From Deltaproteobacteria bacterium (GTDB lineage: Bacteria > Myxococcota > B64-G9), in NCBI GenBank assembly GCA_016935365.1, contig JAFGRB010000382.1, positions 1-44,808 on the forward strand: a DNA stretch of 44,808 bases, in the 5' to 3' direction. The position numbers and the translations under genes are program-made. The notes beneath the pieces were generated by a model. It saw only the letters and a list, made by a program, of their open reading frames with translations, was not told the origin of the DNA and made no database searches. Shown in pieces: positions 1 to 9,634 of this stretch. Every line of letters begins with the position of its first letter. Position 1 is the stretch's first letter.

Positions 1-119
1 AGGCGCGGAGTGCCTCGACAGGCGCATCCAGACGAGGCAATCAGCGCGAACCCGCTACATTACGGGAAATCGAGAGGCGCCTTTTTTGAATCTAGCCCCC
101 TTGGGGCGAGATAGGATAG

Positions 120-156
120 CCCAGGGCGAAGCCGGCTTTGCCGGCGAAGCCCTGGG
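120..156. repeat. 37-nt palindrome downstream of ftsZ
   Basis: Arms CCCAGGGC (120-127) and GCCCTGGG (149-156) enclose a second pair, GCCGGC (131-136) and GCCGGC (140-145), with GAA on both sides and a TTT loop. The structure is symmetric on both strands and would fold as a long hairpin in RNA. It lies about 40 nt past the ftsZ stop. It may end or stabilise the dcw transcript, or be one of the GAAGCC-containing intergenic repeats of this genome (compare 23485-23633). There is no T-run directly after it, so a classic intrinsic terminator is not proven. Confidence 0.5.
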
Positions 157-177
157 AAACAGGATCGACGAGCGCAG

Positions 178-192
178 AGCCCCAACGGGGCT
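178..192. terminator. Short hairpin right after the ftsZ stop
   Basis: AGCCCC (178-183) and GGGGCT (187-192) form a 6-bp stem with a 3-nt loop only 6 nt past the ftsZ stop codon. On the minus strand it is not followed by a U-tract, so it may be an mRNA 3'-end stabiliser rather than a terminator. Confidence 0.35.
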
Positions 193-198
193 TTCGGC

Positions 199-1425
199 TC
201 AGCGGTCCGGCCTGCGGAGGAAGGTCGGCACGTCGTACTCCTCCTCCTCCAGGGCGCGCACCACGTCCGACTCGGCCACGGACTTGAGCTCGCGGATGGG
301 CTGGCGGATGGAGGTCGGGATGGCCCGGGGGGCCCGCTCGCCGACCGGCGGGGGGATGGAGGGCACGTCCGTCATCCGCGCGCTCTTCCGGATGTGGGTC
401 GGGATGTCCAGGTCCTCCTCGATCGGCCGGAAGGCGTACTGGGGCTGCTCCGAGATCAGCTCGTTGCAGTGCCCCTCGAAGCCGGTGGCGATGACGGTCA
501 CCTTGAGCTTCTCGCCCAGCCGCTCGTCCACGACAGCGCCGAAGATGATGTTCGCCTCGTCATGGGCCGCTTCCTGGATGAACACGGCACACTCGTTGAC
601 CTCGAAGAGCCGCATGTCGGGCGGGCCGGTCACGTTCAGCAGGATGCCCGTCGCCCCGTCGATGGCCACCTCCTCGAGCAGCGGAGAGCTGACGGCCCGA
701 TGCACGGCCTCCAGCGCCCGGTTCTGTCCGGTCGAGCTGCCCGTGCCCATCAGGGCCAGCCCGCGGCTCTGCATGACGGTCCTCACGTCCGCAAAGTCCA
801 CGTTGATCATGCCCGGCACGACGACCAGATCGCTTATGCCCTGGACGGCATTGTGGAGGATCTGATCCACCCGCCCGAAGGCATCCACCATCGTCAGGTT
901 CTCCCCGGCCAGCTCGACGAGCTTCTCGTTGGGGATGGTGATCAGCGTGTCCACCGTCGCCTTGAGCTCCTGGATGCCCTGCTCGGCCTGGCGAGCCCGC
1001 CGCCTGCCCTCGAAGCGGAACGGGCGGGTCACCACGCCGACAGTCAGGCAGCCGAGCGATCGCGCCACCTCCGCGATGACCGGGGCGCCGCCAGTCCCCG
1101 TCCCTCCACCCATGCCCCCGGTGATGAAGACCATATCCGCGCCATCGAGCACCTCGGCGATCCGATCCTTCGCCTCCATGGCCGCATTGCGCCCGATTTC
1201 CGGATTGGCTCCCGCGCCCAGCCCTCGGGTCAGGGACTCGCCCATCTGGATCTTCATCGACGCCAGCGATTGGGACAGAGCCTGTGCATCGGTGTTGGCG
1301 GCGATGAAGTCCACCCCCCCCATGCCCCCGCTGATCATCGTGTTGATCGCATTCCCTCCGCCTCCGCCGACCCCGACCACCCGGATCCGGGCTGCGCTCT
1401 CATCGATCTCCATGAACTCGATCAT
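199..1425 (-). CDS. ftsZ: Cell division protein FtsZ
   Basis: Tubulin-like GTPase that polymerises into the cytokinetic ring at mid-cell and recruits the divisome. The 408-aa product has the GTP-binding tubulin signature GGMGGGTGTGG (about residues 103-113), the NTDAQAL segment (44-50) and the T7-loop region with INVDFADVRTVM. A variable linker leads to a conserved C-terminal peptide, DVPTFLRR, the expected dock for FtsA. The start is supported by a perfect Shine-Dalgarno AAGGAGG six nt before the ATG. It is the last gene of the dcw operon, 81 nt after ftsA. Slightly unusual is TGGMGGGTGTGGAP where most FtsZ have TAGMGGGTGTGAAP. Identity is certain from family knowledge. Confidence 0.98.
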   Translation of the reverse strand: MIEFMEIDESAARIRVVGVGGGGGNAINTMISGGMGGVDFIAANTDAQALSQSLASMKIQMGESLTRGLGAGANPEIGRNAAMEAKDRIAEVLDGADMVFITGGMGGGTGTGGAPVIAEVARSLGCLTVGVVTRPFRFEGRRRARQAEQGIQELKATVDTLITIPNEKLVELAGENLTMVDAFGRVDQILHNAVQGISDLVVVPGMINVDFADVRTVMQSRGLALMGTGSSTGQNRALEAVHRAVSSPLLEEVAIDGATGILLNVTGPPDMRLFEVNECAVFIQEAAHDEANIIFGAVVDERLGEKLKVTVIATGFEGHCNELISEQPQYAFRPIEEDLDIPTHIRKSARMTDVPSIPPPVGERAPRAIPTSIRQPIRELKSVAESDVVRALEEEEYDVPTFLRRPDR

Positions 1426-1445
1426 GCCTTCCCTCCTTGGTCATC

Positions 1446-1463
1446 GGCCTGCGCGCACAGGCC
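1446..1463 (-). promoter_or_regulatory. Hairpin in the ftsA-ftsZ spacer
   Basis: GGCCTG and CAGGCC arms (6 bp) with a 6-nt loop lie in the 81-nt gap between ftsA and ftsZ, a short distance upstream of the strong ftsZ ribosome site. The gap is the widest in the 3' half of the operon. It could hold an mRNA processing or stabilising element that sets FtsZ dosage. A weak -10-like TAGAAC lies upstream of the hairpin on the coding strand, without a convincing -35. Confidence 0.3.
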
Positions 1464-1506
1464 CGGCCGCTCAGTACGCTCCCGTGTTCTAGCCTCTTTT
1501 CCGCGG

Positions 1507-2739
1507 TCAGAAAAAGTCATGGATCCAACCCTTCATCCTCTGCTTGATCCGGGCATAGAGGTTCTTGTCGGGCCGGATCGGGAAAAACCTGTGATCGAGG
1601 TGCCGGCGTCCGTAGTGCACCAGGCCCACGCCGGTGGCGAAGATCGGAGACCGCACCACATCCACGAGCCCGTGGACATTCTCCGGAACGCCGCGCCTGA
1701 CCGGCATCCCGAGGACGTCTTCGGCCAGCTCGGGCATGCCCTCCATGATGGTGGAGCCGCCGGTGATCACCGCGCCGGAAGCCAGCAGGTCCTCGAATCC
1801 CGATCGATGCACCTCGCGCTTGACCAGGCTGAAGATCTCCTCGACGCGCGGCTCGATGATCTCGCACAGGATCTGCCGCGAGAGGTTGCGGCTCTTCCGG
1901 CCGCCCACCGACGGCACCTCGATGGCCTCCTCGCGATCCACCAGAGAGGCCATTGCGCAGCCGCTGCGGATCTTCAGCCTCTCGGCCTCCGGCGCGGGTG
2001 TGCGCAAGCCCAGCGCGATGTCGTTCGTGATCTGGTTGCCGCCCAGCGAGAGCACCGCCGTGTGAACGATGCTCCCATTCGCGAAGACCGCGATGTCGGT
2101 CGTCCCGCCCCCGATGTCGATCAAGGCCACGCCCAGGTCCTTCTCGTCCTCGGTCAGGACAGCCAGAGACGAAGCCAGCGGTTGCAGCACGAGGTCGGCC
2201 ACGTCGAGGCCCGTCCGGTTCGCGCACTTGATCAGGTTCTGGGCCGAGGAGCAGGCCCCTGTGACGAGGTGCACCTTGGCTTCCAGCCGGACACCGCTCA
2301 TGCCCAGGGGCTCCTTGATCCCATCCTGGTTGTCGATGATGAACTCCTGTGGCAGGATGTGGATCACCTCGCGGTCCATGGGAATGACGACTGCCCGGGC
2401 CGCATCGATCACGCGGCGGACGTCGCTCTGACGGATCTCCTTGTCCTTGACCGCCACGATCCCGTGCGAGTTGATCCCCTTGATGTGTCCGCCCGCGACA
2501 CCCACGTAGACGGTCTTGATCTCGCAGCCCGCCATCATCTCCGCTTCCTCGATGGCGCTCTTGATGGAGTTGACCGTGGTCTCGATGTTGATCACCACGC
2601 CCTTCCGCAGCCCGCGCGAGGGCGACGTGCCGATGCCGACGATGTCGACTCCTCCCTCGGGCTGGATCTCACCCACGATGGAGCAGATCTTGGTCGTTCC
2701 GATGTCCAGCCCGACCACGAGTTCGTTGCCTCTTGCCAT
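1507..2739 (-). CDS. ftsA: Cell division protein FtsA
   Basis: Actin-like ATPase that tethers FtsZ to the inner membrane and links it to the periplasmic divisome. The 410-aa protein starts with the actin phosphate-1 motif VVGLDIGTTK, carries the SHS2/1C insertion, the phosphate-2 motif DIGGGTTD and the adenosine motif ITGGST. It ends in a basic/aromatic amphipathic helix (NLYARIKQRMKGWIHDFF), the expected membrane-targeting sequence. A GAGGTG ribosome site precedes the ATG. It lies between ftsQ (37 nt upstream) and ftsZ, the standard dcw order. Length and motifs are normal. Confidence 0.97.
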   Translation of the reverse strand: MARGNELVVGLDIGTTKICSIVGEIQPEGGVDIVGIGTSPSRGLRKGVVINIETTVNSIKSAIEEAEMMAGCEIKTVYVGVAGGHIKGINSHGIVAVKDKEIRQSDVRRVIDAARAVVIPMDREVIHILPQEFIIDNQDGIKEPLGMSGVRLEAKVHLVTGACSSAQNLIKCANRTGLDVADLVLQPLASSLAVLTEDEKDLGVALIDIGGGTTDIAVFANGSIVHTAVLSLGGNQITNDIALGLRTPAPEAERLKIRSGCAMASLVDREEAIEVPSVGGRKSRNLSRQILCEIIEPRVEEIFSLVKREVHRSGFEDLLASGAVITGGSTIMEGMPELAEDVLGMPVRRGVPENVHGLVDVVRSPIFATGVGLVHYGRRHLDHRFFPIRPDKNLYARIKQRMKGWIHDFF

Positions 2740-2776
2740 GAATCACCTCGCTATCGAAATGAAGTTCTCTCCCTAT

Positions 2777-3622
2777 CTAGCCTTCGTTTTTCTCCGATGC
2801 CCTGGGCGCATCCAGAAGAACGCTCGCCCGATCGAGCCGCGTCGAGCGGTCGAGGAGGATGACATGCGCATGCATGCTCCGACTCTCGATCTCGCGCAAG
2901 AGACGGCACAGCAATGGCAGTCGGGCCGCTGGCGAGCGCGATCCCAGGCGGACCGAGATGCCACCGGGATCGAGCACGATGGTCGGACCCAAGAGCTCAT
3001 CCACGTGCAGCTCGGCCAGCGAGCGGCCTTGCAGGCAGTCTGTCTTCTCGATCAGGTGGATCAAGTCCAGAGCCCCGACGATGCGCTCCCGGCTCCCGGC
3101 TGGATCTGCGTTGTAGCCGCGCCGGTCGATGCCGGTCACCAGGGGCAAGTCGAAGCGCTCGACCGGCAACAGTCGCTTGAACACGATGCCCTGGGGATCG
3201 ACCAGGTACAGCCCGCCGAGCTCCACCAGCGCGGCCGGAATGTGCTCCTCTATCTCCACCACGATGCGATCGGGCACGACCCTCTTGACCTTGGCCGCTC
3301 GAACCCAGGGATGTTCCAGCAGCCGACGGCGCGCCCTTTGCGTGTCGACCTCGAAGATGTTGCTGCCTTCGCGAAGCCCTGCCGCAGAGAGCAGATCCCG
3401 CATGCTCGCCCGTTCGTTTCCGTGAACCTCTATCCTGCGGACGGCCAAGGCCGGCGAGGTGTAGAGGTAGACGGCCACTTTGTATGCCGCGAAGCCCAGG
3501 CCCACACCGAAGGAGGCCAGGATGAAGACGCGCAGCGGCGCGACCAGCCAGAGGTGCAGCCATTGCCGCCACTCGGCCTTGCGCTGTATGCGCGTCTTGC
3601 GCTTTCGGTTCCTGCGCGACAT
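2777..3622 (-). CDS. ftsQ: Cell division protein FtsQ (POTRA)
   Basis: Bitopic inner-membrane divisome protein that, by family knowledge, bridges early and late division proteins with FtsB/FtsL. The 281-aa product has a very basic cytoplasmic tail (first ~17 residues RRNRKRKTRIQRK), one transmembrane helix (about 27-53), then a POTRA domain beginning VRRIEVHGNERAS and including HPWVRAAKVKRVVPDRIVVEIEE, followed by the beta domain. It sits 10 nt after ddl and 37 nt before ftsA. FtsQ is poorly conserved outside these regions, but topology, POTRA motif and position agree. Confidence 0.93.
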   Translation of the reverse strand: MSRRNRKRKTRIQRKAEWRQWLHLWLVAPLRVFILASFGVGLGFAAYKVAVYLYTSPALAVRRIEVHGNERASMRDLLSAAGLREGSNIFEVDTQRARRRLLEHPWVRAAKVKRVVPDRIVVEIEEHIPAALVELGGLYLVDPQGIVFKRLLPVERFDLPLVTGIDRRGYNADPAGSRERIVGALDLIHLIEKTDCLQGRSLAELHVDELLGPTIVLDPGGISVRLGSRSPAARLPLLCRLLREIESRSMHAHVILLDRSTRLDRASVLLDAPRASEKNEG

Positions 3623-3632
3623 CCACGCTCCG

Positions 3633-4556
3633 TCAGGCCTTCAAGGCAGCGCCCATCAGCAGCTGCTCGGCCAGATCCTCGAAGGACATGCCGAGCCCGG
3701 CAGCCATCTTGGGAACCAGGCTCGTCTCCGTCATGCCCGGGATGGTATTGACCTCGAGCAGGAAGAACGCGTCCTCGTCCTCGGAGAAGATCGTGTCGAC
3801 CCGCGAGACGCCCCTGCAGCCGAGACACTGATGGGCCTTCAAGCAGAGATCGGATACGCGCTCGGTCTGCTCCGGGCCGATCGGCGCGGGGAAGAGGTAC
3901 TGGGTGCCCGCGCCTTTGGCGTACTTGGCGCGATAGTTGTAAAACGCCTCGGCCGGCCGGACCTCGATGGCGCCCAGGACTCGATCGTCCAGCACGCCGA
4001 CCTGGATCTCCCTGCCCGGCACGTAGCGTTCGATGAGGATGTCGCCCGCGAATCGGGCAGCCTCGTCGAGCGCCTCCCGGAGCTGGTCAGCCTGCCTGAC
4101 GATGCTCGTGCCCACGCTCGACCCCTCCCGCGATGGCTTGACGACCGCGGGCAGGGAAAAGGGCAGGTCGCCGGCTTCCAGGCCCCGCGCCCGATCCGCC
4201 TGGACGACCAAGTCCTCGACGACGCGCAGGCCGTGGAAGCGAAAGACCTTCTTGGCGACGACCTTGTCCATCGACAGGGCGGAGGCCAGCACGCTGCTGC
4301 CGGTATACGGGATCCGCATGGCCTCGAGCAGGCCCTGCACGCAGCCGTCCTCGCCCCAGCGCCCGTGGAGGGCGACGAAGGCCACCTCGATCCTCTTCTC
4401 GACCAGGGCGGCGGGCAGCTTCTCATCCACGATGATGTCGCTCACCTCGTAGCCCCGCTTGCGCAGCGCATCGCCCAGCGCTCGGCCCGTGTTCAGAGAC
4501 ACCTCGTGCTCCGCGTTGAAGCCGCCCATCAGCATCCCGATCCGCTTGTCCTTCAT
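3633..4556 (-). CDS. ddl: D-alanine--D-alanine ligase
   Basis: Cytosolic ATP-grasp ligase that joins two D-alanines to make the dipeptide added by MurF. The 307-aa length is that of the DdlB group. Visible elements are [12 protein letters not shown] (glycine-rich N-terminal loop), the [15 protein letters not shown] substrate region, [11 protein letters not shown] (ATP-binding loop) and the C-terminal metal/ATP motif [17 protein letters not shown]. Its ATG overlaps the murC stop codon (ATGA), implying translational coupling. In many dcw clusters murB lies between murC and ddl; here nothing does. Confidence 0.97.
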   Translation of the reverse strand: MKDKRIGMLMGGFNAEHEVSLNTGRALGDALRKRGYEVSDIIVDEKLPAALVEKRIEVAFVALHGRWGEDGCVQGLLEAMRIPYTGSSVLASALSMDKVVAKKVFRFHGLRVVEDLVVQADRARGLEAGDLPFSLPAVVKPSREGSSVGTSIVRQADQLREALDEAARFAGDILIERYVPGREIQVGVLDDRVLGAIEVRPAEAFYNYRAKYAKGAGTQYLFPAPIGPEQTERVSDLCLKAHQCLGCRGVSRVDTIFSEDEDAFFLLEVNTIPGMTETSLVPKMAAGLGMSFEDLAEQLLMGAALKA

Positions 4557-5947
4557 GTCCGCGCTCCGTTCAGCAGGCGACGCCTGCGGGCCAGAAGCTC
4601 CTCACCTACCCGCCAGACATCGCCAGCCCCCATCGTGATGCAGAGGTCGCCCTCTTCGACGTTCTCCATCAGCCAGCTCACGACATGATCGCGGTCGGAA
4701 ATGTAGTGCACGCTGCGATGTCCGTGCTGCCGGATGCCGTCGAAGAGCTTGCGCGCGTGTACGCCCTCGATCGGCTCCTCGCCCGCCGGATAGATATCCA
4801 TGACGATCACGAGATCCGCCTGGTTGAACGCCGAGCAGAACTCCGCCTCCAGATCGCGGGTGCGCGTGTAGCGGTGAGGCTGGAACACCACCAGCAGGCG
4901 GTTGCGATAGGCACGCCGCGCTCCTGCGAGAGTGGCCCTGATCTCGGCGGGGTGGTGGCCGTAGTCGTCCACGACGGTCACCTCGCCCACCACGCCCCGG
5001 ATGGTGAACCTGCGCTGGATGCCCTGAAAACGCTCCAGGGCGCGCTGGATGACCTCGAACGGGATCTGCATCTCGTCGGCCACGGCGACGGTGGCCAGCG
5101 CGTTGAGCACGTTGTGCTCGCCGATCATGTGAAGATCGGCTTCTCCCAGTTGCTCGCCCCGCCGCCAGACTTCGAACCGGACGCGATCTTCACCGAATCG
5201 AACGTCCTCGGCCCGGTAGTCCGCCTGAGAGGAGAAGCCGTAGGTGACCGTGCGCTTTCCGATCCTGGGCAGGATGGCCTGCACGTTGGGGTGGTCGATG
5301 CACACGACCACCAGGCCGTAGAAAGGCACCTTGTTGGCGAACTCCACGAAGGCGTCCTGGATGTGCTCCAGCTTGCCGTAGTGATCGAGATGCTCGGGAT
5401 CGATATTCGTCACGACGGCGTATGTCGGCGAGAGCTTGAGGAAGGAGCCGTCGCTCTCGTCGGCCTCGGCCACCAGGTACTCCCCCTGGCCGAGCCGGGC
5501 GTTGCTGCCGAGGCTGTTGAGCCGCCCGCCGATCACCATGGTGGGATCCACGCCGGCCTCGGCCAGGACCGACGCGAGGATCGACGTGGTCGTGGTCTTG
5601 CCGTGAGAGCCGGCCACGGCGATGCCGTGCTTCATGCGCATCAGCTCGGCCAGCATCTCGGCTCTCGGGATGACCGGGACGTGTTGCTGCCGGGCGGCCT
5701 GCACCTCCGGGTTCTCCTCACGAACGGCGCTGGAGACCACCACCACGTCCGCCTGGCCGACGTTCTCGGCCGCGTGTCCGATGGCGATCCGGCCGCCCAG
5801 GTTTTCGAGCCTCAGCGTCGTCTCGCTGGCCGCCAGATCCGATCCGCTCACCTCGTAGCCGAGGTTGAGCAAAACCTCGGCAATACCGCTCATGCCGATC
5901 CCGCCGATTCCCACGAAGTGGACCCGATAGCTCCTCCTCAGCGGCAT
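4553..5947 (-). CDS. murC: UDP-N-acetylmuramate--L-alanine ligase MurC
   Basis: First amino-acid-adding Mur ligase: ATP-dependent addition of L-Ala to UDP-MurNAc in the cytosol. The 464-aa product begins with a Rossmann uridine-binding motif [15 protein letters not shown], has the ATP loop [11 protein letters not shown], a central domain with [15 protein letters not shown] and [11 protein letters not shown], and the C-terminal [12 protein letters not shown] motif. I chose the ATG at 5947, preceded by GGAAGGA and overlapping the last 10 nt of murG; the same frame stays open far upstream across murG but that part is shadow. The stop overlaps the ddl start. Confidence 0.97.
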   Translation of the reverse strand: MPLRRSYRVHFVGIGGIGMSGIAEVLLNLGYEVSGSDLAASETTLRLENLGGRIAIGHAAENVGQADVVVVSSAVREENPEVQAARQQHVPVIPRAEMLAELMRMKHGIAVAGSHGKTTTTSILASVLAEAGVDPTMVIGGRLNSLGSNARLGQGEYLVAEADESDGSFLKLSPTYAVVTNIDPEHLDHYGKLEHIQDAFVEFANKVPFYGLVVVCIDHPNVQAILPRIGKRTVTYGFSSQADYRAEDVRFGEDRVRFEVWRRGEQLGEADLHMIGEHNVLNALATVAVADEMQIPFEVIQRALERFQGIQRRFTIRGVVGEVTVVDDYGHHPAEIRATLAGARRAYRNRLLVVFQPHRYTRTRDLEAEFCSAFNQADLVIVMDIYPAGEEPIEGVHARKLFDGIRQHGHRSVHYISDRDHVVSWLMENVEEGDLCITMGAGDVWRVGEELLARRRRLLNGART

Positions 5948-7059
5948 GCCGCGCCATCCTTCCTGCCCCATCGCGACAGGGCACCCAGCTGCAGGCACAG
6001 CTCGCAGATCTCGCGGGCTGACTCGGGACGGCTCACGAGACCGGCCGCCTCTTCCATGGCCGTCCTTCGTTCCGGATCCGCGAGGATGGCGGCCACCTCG
6101 TCCGCCAGCCGCTCGGCGCCGAGCTCGCTCTCTCGCACCATCACAGCCGCTCCCGCCCCGACCAGGGATCGGGCGTTGATCTCCTGGTGGTTGTCGGCCG
6201 CGAAGGGGAACGGCACGAGCACAGCAGCCTTGCGGCACAACGACAGCTCGGCGACGGTCGTGGCCCCGGCCCGGCAGACCACCACGTCTGCTCTCCGGTA
6301 GGCCGCGGCCATGTCGTGTAGAAACGCGGTCGTCTCGACGACTCCCTCGAGCCCAAGAGCCCGGTAGCGCTCCTGGACCTCCTCCAGCTCTCGCTCCCCG
6401 GTCTGGTGCACCGTGCTGAGATCGCCGAAGCGCTTCGCCAGCAAGTGGACCGCCTCGGGCACGACCCTGTTCAGGGTTCGGGCACCTTGCGATCCGCCGA
6501 AGACCAGCAGGCCGAGACTCTCCCCCGGCTCCCTGGAGCGCAGGAAGTTGGACACCAGGGCCTTGCGTACGGGATTGCCGAGCAGCGTGAGCTTCTTGGC
6601 CGAGAAGTAAGGCCGGCTCTCCTCGAAGGAGATGACGATCTTCTTCGCGATCCTTCCCAGGATGCGGTTGGTCAGTCCCGGCAGGGCGTTTTGCTCCATG
6701 ATGACCGTGGGGATGCGCATCAACCAGGCCGTGAACACCACCGGTCCGGAAGCGTAGCCGCCCACGCCGACGACCACATGGGGCCTGAAGCGCTTCAGGA
6801 TGCGTCTCGACTGGAGCATGGCCAGCGGCACGCGCAGCAGCCCGCGCAGCCAGGCCCACCAGCCCTTTCCCTTCAGGCCGGCGACCTTGATGACATCGAG
6901 CACGAAGCCTGCGCGGGGCACGGCCTGGAACTCCAGTCCGCGGCGGGTCCCGACGAACAGGACCTGGTGGCCCTGGTTGCGGGAGGTCAGCTCCTCGGCC
7001 AGTGCGATGCCGGGGAAGAGGTGGCCGCCCGTTCCGCCGCCTGCGATCACGACGCGCAT
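5938..7059 (-). CDS. murG: UDP-GlcNAc:lipid I GlcNAc transferase MurG
   Basis: Peripheral inner-membrane GT28 glycosyltransferase that converts lipid I to lipid II. The 373-aa product opens with the MurG signature [22 protein letters not shown], followed by the [10 protein letters not shown] and [11 protein letters not shown] segments and the donor-binding region [11 protein letters not shown] and [12 protein letters not shown]. The start at ATG 7059 gives the usual MRVVIAGGG beginning. A GTG 9 nt upstream is possible, because the GGGAGG ribosome site fits neither start ideally. It follows ftsW by about 50 nt and overlaps murC. Confidence 0.96.
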   Translation of the reverse strand: MRVVIAGGGTGGHLFPGIALAEELTSRNQGHQVLFVGTRRGLEFQAVPRAGFVLDVIKVAGLKGKGWWAWLRGLLRVPLAMLQSRRILKRFRPHVVVGVGGYASGPVVFTAWLMRIPTVIMEQNALPGLTNRILGRIAKKIVISFEESRPYFSAKKLTLLGNPVRKALVSNFLRSREPGESLGLLVFGGSQGARTLNRVVPEAVHLLAKRFGDLSTVHQTGERELEEVQERYRALGLEGVVETTAFLHDMAAAYRRADVVVCRAGATTVAELSLCRKAAVLVPFPFAADNHQEINARSLVGAGAAVMVRESELGAERLADEVAAILADPERRTAMEEAAGLVSRPESAREICELCLQLGALSRWGRKDGAACR

Positions 7060-7111
7060 CGTCAGCACGCGCCTCCCGAACTCTCGGCCCGCGGGCGCTC
7101 GCCCACACCCG

Positions 7112-8245
7112 CTAGGGCCAGGTCACCTTGGACCCGCCGGGGTCCGCCTTCTCTCCTCCCGCTGCCGAGATGTCCATCAGGATGCCCATGGCCAGCAGCG
7201 TGCAGAGCAACGAGCTCCCGCCATAGCTCATGAACGGGAGCGTCAGGCCCTTGGTCGGCAAGACCCCGGTCACCACGCCGACGTTGACGAGGGTCTGAAG
7301 CGCGATCAGGGCCGCCAGTCCGAAAGCCAGGTACGTGCCGAAGAGATCCGGCGAGCGCAGGGCCGCTCGGAAACCCCTCCAGACCACGACGGCGAAGAGC
7401 GCCAGCACGGCGACCGCGCCGACGAAGCCCAGCTCCTCGCCCACCTGGGAGAAGATGAAATCCGTGTGCGCCGCGGGCAGGAAGAAGAGCTTGTGCTTCC
7501 CTTCTCCCAGCCCCGTCCCCCAGAGGCCTCCCGAGCCGAAGCTCATCAGGCTCTCGGAGATCTGGTAGCCGATGTCGAAGCGATGCGCCCATGGGTCGAG
7601 GAAAGCGAGCAGACGGCGCATGCGGTACTCGCTACCGACGATGAGCCCGTAGGCCATGGGCAGCGCCGCCAGGCCCGCCACGGCGATATATGTGACGCGC
7701 GTGCCGGCCACGAAGAGCATGAAGAAGAGGATCAGCGTCAGGGTGGCCGCCGTGCCGAAGTCGGGCTGGCCGAGCAGCAGCAGCAACAGCACGCCGCAGA
7801 CCAGCAAGTGGGGCAGGAAGCCCACGGAGAATGCCTGGATCCGGTCTTTCTTGCGGGTCAGCGAGCACGCCAGGTAGAGCACAAACGCGATCTTGGCCAG
7901 CTCCCCGGGCTGGAAGTTCATGACACCCAGGGGCAGCCAGCGCGAGGAGCCGCCCGCTCGCACGGCCACGCCCGGGATGAGCACCAGCACCAGCAGCACG
8001 ACCACGCCCAGCAGAAGCGGATAGGCCCAGCGAACGAGCCGCTGGTATCCGACGCGCATCGCGCCCAGCATGACGGCCAGGCCGAGGGCGACGTTGATCA
8101 GCTGCCGCTTGAGGTAGTAGAGCGAGTCTCCGGTCTTGGACTCCACGAACACGGCGCTGGCGCTGTAGACCATGACCACGCCGAGGGCCACCAGGCTCAG
8201 CACCGCGAAGAAAAGCACCGGATCGACTTTCTGCCGCTCTTCCAT
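7112..8245 (-). CDS. ftsW: Septal peptidoglycan glycosyltransferase FtsW (SEDS)
   Basis: Polytopic SEDS-family inner-membrane protein that polymerises lipid II at the septum together with FtsI. The 377-aa sequence has about ten hydrophobic helices, the GGSSRWLPLG loop, the catalytic aspartate in GQPDFGTA (about D162), the large extracytoplasmic loop ending in AHTDFIFSQVGEELG, and the C-terminal LPTKGLTLPFMSYGGSS signature. Start ATG 8245 shares one base with the murD TGA (TGATG), so murD and ftsW are translationally coupled. A RodA assignment is excluded by its place in the dcw operon. Confidence 0.96.
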   Translation of the reverse strand: MEERQKVDPVLFFAVLSLVALGVVMVYSASAVFVESKTGDSLYYLKRQLINVALGLAVMLGAMRVGYQRLVRWAYPLLLGVVVLLVLVLIPGVAVRAGGSSRWLPLGVMNFQPGELAKIAFVLYLACSLTRKKDRIQAFSVGFLPHLLVCGVLLLLLLGQPDFGTAATLTLILFFMLFVAGTRVTYIAVAGLAALPMAYGLIVGSEYRMRRLLAFLDPWAHRFDIGYQISESLMSFGSGGLWGTGLGEGKHKLFFLPAAHTDFIFSQVGEELGFVGAVAVLALFAVVVWRGFRAALRSPDLFGTYLAFGLAALIALQTLVNVGVVTGVLPTKGLTLPFMSYGGSSLLCTLLAMGILMDISAAGGEKADPGGSKVTWP

Positions 8246-9624
8246 CACTCGCCTTCGAGCCTCCGCACGAGCTCGGCAAAGACCTCTCCCCTGTGGGCGT
8301 AGTCGACGAACATGTCGAAGCTGGCGCAGGCCGGGCTCAGCAGCACCACGTCCCCGGGACGGGCCAGCTGCCGCGCCTTCCCGACGGCCTCCTCCATGGT
8401 CTGGACGCGATGGATGCCGGTGCAGCCGTCCAGATCCCCGGCCAGGCGGCCGGCGTCCTCGCCGAGCAGAATCAGCTCGCGCACGCGCTCCGAGACGGCC
8501 TGGCGCATGGCCCTGTAGCCTGTGCCCTTGCCCCGGCCGCCCGCGATCAGCACGACCGGCGAATCGAAGCTGGTCAAGGACTTGGCCGTGGCCTCGGGAT
8601 TCGTGCCCTTGGAGTCGTCGATGTACTGCACGCCGTCCAGCTCGCGGATGACCTGGATCCGGTGGGCGAGCCCCTGGAAGCTGTCCAGACCGGACTGCAC
8701 GGCGGCGGCATCACACGGCCCGCAGGCGAGGACGGCCGCCACGGCTGCCGCGGCGTTCTCCGCGTTGTGATCGCCGCGCAGGCTGGCCGTCTCCAGGCGG
8801 AGCACGAGGCCCTCACCGAGCACCTCCAGTCGCCTGCCGTCGATGCGGACATCGCCGGGGCCGAGGGCGCTCTCGCGGCGGCCGAAGCCGCGCTTGCGAC
8901 ACGCCAGGCCTTCTGTGGCGGCTGCCACCTGCGGGTCGTCCGCGAAGAAGACGCCGGTCTGCTCGCGGCTCTGGCCCTCGAACAGCCGCCGTTTGATGGC
9001 CGCGTAGGGCTCGAGCCCGCCGTGTCGGTCCAGGTGATCCGGGCTCAGGTTGAGCCAGATGGCCACCTCGGGCACGAGACCGTCTGGACCGGAGAGGTGC
9101 TCGAGCTGGAAGCTGGACACCTCGACCACGGCCCAGTCCGGCCTCTCCTCCTCCAGGAGCACCTCGCTCAGCGGCCGGCCGATGTTGCCGCCCAGAAAGG
9201 CCCGCCGCCCGCAAGCCTCGAGCAGGTGGGCGCACAGCGCCGTCGTGGTGGACTTTCCGTTCGTGCCGGTGATCGCGAGCAGCGGAAGCCCGGCCAGCCG
9301 AGAGGCCAGCTCCAGCTCTCCGATGACGACAGCGCCGCGCTCCACGGCTGCGGATGCCAGGGGAGAGGCCAGCGGCACGCCCGGGCTGAGAACGACGATC
9401 TCGGCCTGATCGACTTGATCGAGCCGGTCTCCGCCGAGCTCGAACCGGACCCCCTCCGCGGCCAGCTCCGCCAGGCCGTCGAGATCGTCCCTGCGGTCGG
9501 TCCCCGTGACCCTGCAGCCCCGGCGCGCGAGCAGGCGCGCGACCGCCCTGCCGCTCCGGGCCAACCCCACGACCAGCACCTTGCGGCCGGCGAGCTCGTG
9601 TACCATTTTATCGACGGGGCGCAT
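8245..9624 (-). CDS. murD: UDP-MurNAc-L-Ala--D-Glu ligase MurD
   Basis: Second Mur ligase, adding D-glutamate to UDP-MurNAc-L-Ala. The 459-aa product has an N-terminal Rossmann domain (VLVVGLARSGRAVARLL), the ATP loop ITGTNGKSTTT, VEVSSFQLE and NLSPDHLDRHG in the central domain, and DDSKGTNPEA plus LLSPACASFDMF in the C-terminal domain, all MurD hallmarks. It lies 10 nt after mraY and overlaps ftsW. Length is normal. Confidence 0.97.
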   Translation of the reverse strand: MRPVDKMVHELAGRKVLVVGLARSGRAVARLLARRGCRVTGTDRRDDLDGLAELAAEGVRFELGGDRLDQVDQAEIVVLSPGVPLASPLASAAVERGAVVIGELELASRLAGLPLLAITGTNGKSTTTALCAHLLEACGRRAFLGGNIGRPLSEVLLEEERPDWAVVEVSSFQLEHLSGPDGLVPEVAIWLNLSPDHLDRHGGLEPYAAIKRRLFEGQSREQTGVFFADDPQVAAATEGLACRKRGFGRRESALGPGDVRIDGRRLEVLGEGLVLRLETASLRGDHNAENAAAAVAAVLACGPCDAAAVQSGLDSFQGLAHRIQVIRELDGVQYIDDSKGTNPEATAKSLTSFDSPVVLIAGGRGKGTGYRAMRQAVSERVRELILLGEDAGRLAGDLDGCTGIHRVQTMEEAVGKARQLARPGDVVLLSPACASFDMFVDYAHRGEVFAELVRRLEGE

Positions 9625-9634
9625 GGGCGGCTCC

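Noticed and set aside
11-60. Structured RNA gene at the left edge (hairpins TGCCTCG/CGAGGCA and CCCG/CGGG)
   Set aside because: The two stems are short, no tRNA or other known fold was recognisable, and the element may continue outside the window.
74-87. Intrinsic terminator at GGCGCCTTTTTT
   Set aside because: AGGCGCCT is a loop-less palindrome, so it cannot form a stable hairpin before the T-run.
394-2862. Long open frame of 822 codons on the plus strand over ftsZ and ftsA
   Set aside because: It is antisense to two certain genes, with composition rich in His, Arg, Asp and Gly, typical of GC-driven shadows.
5948-7108. Upstream extension of the murC frame through murG
   Set aside because: Conserved MurC sequence starts at the ATG at 5947; the extension is the frame-shifted shadow of murG.
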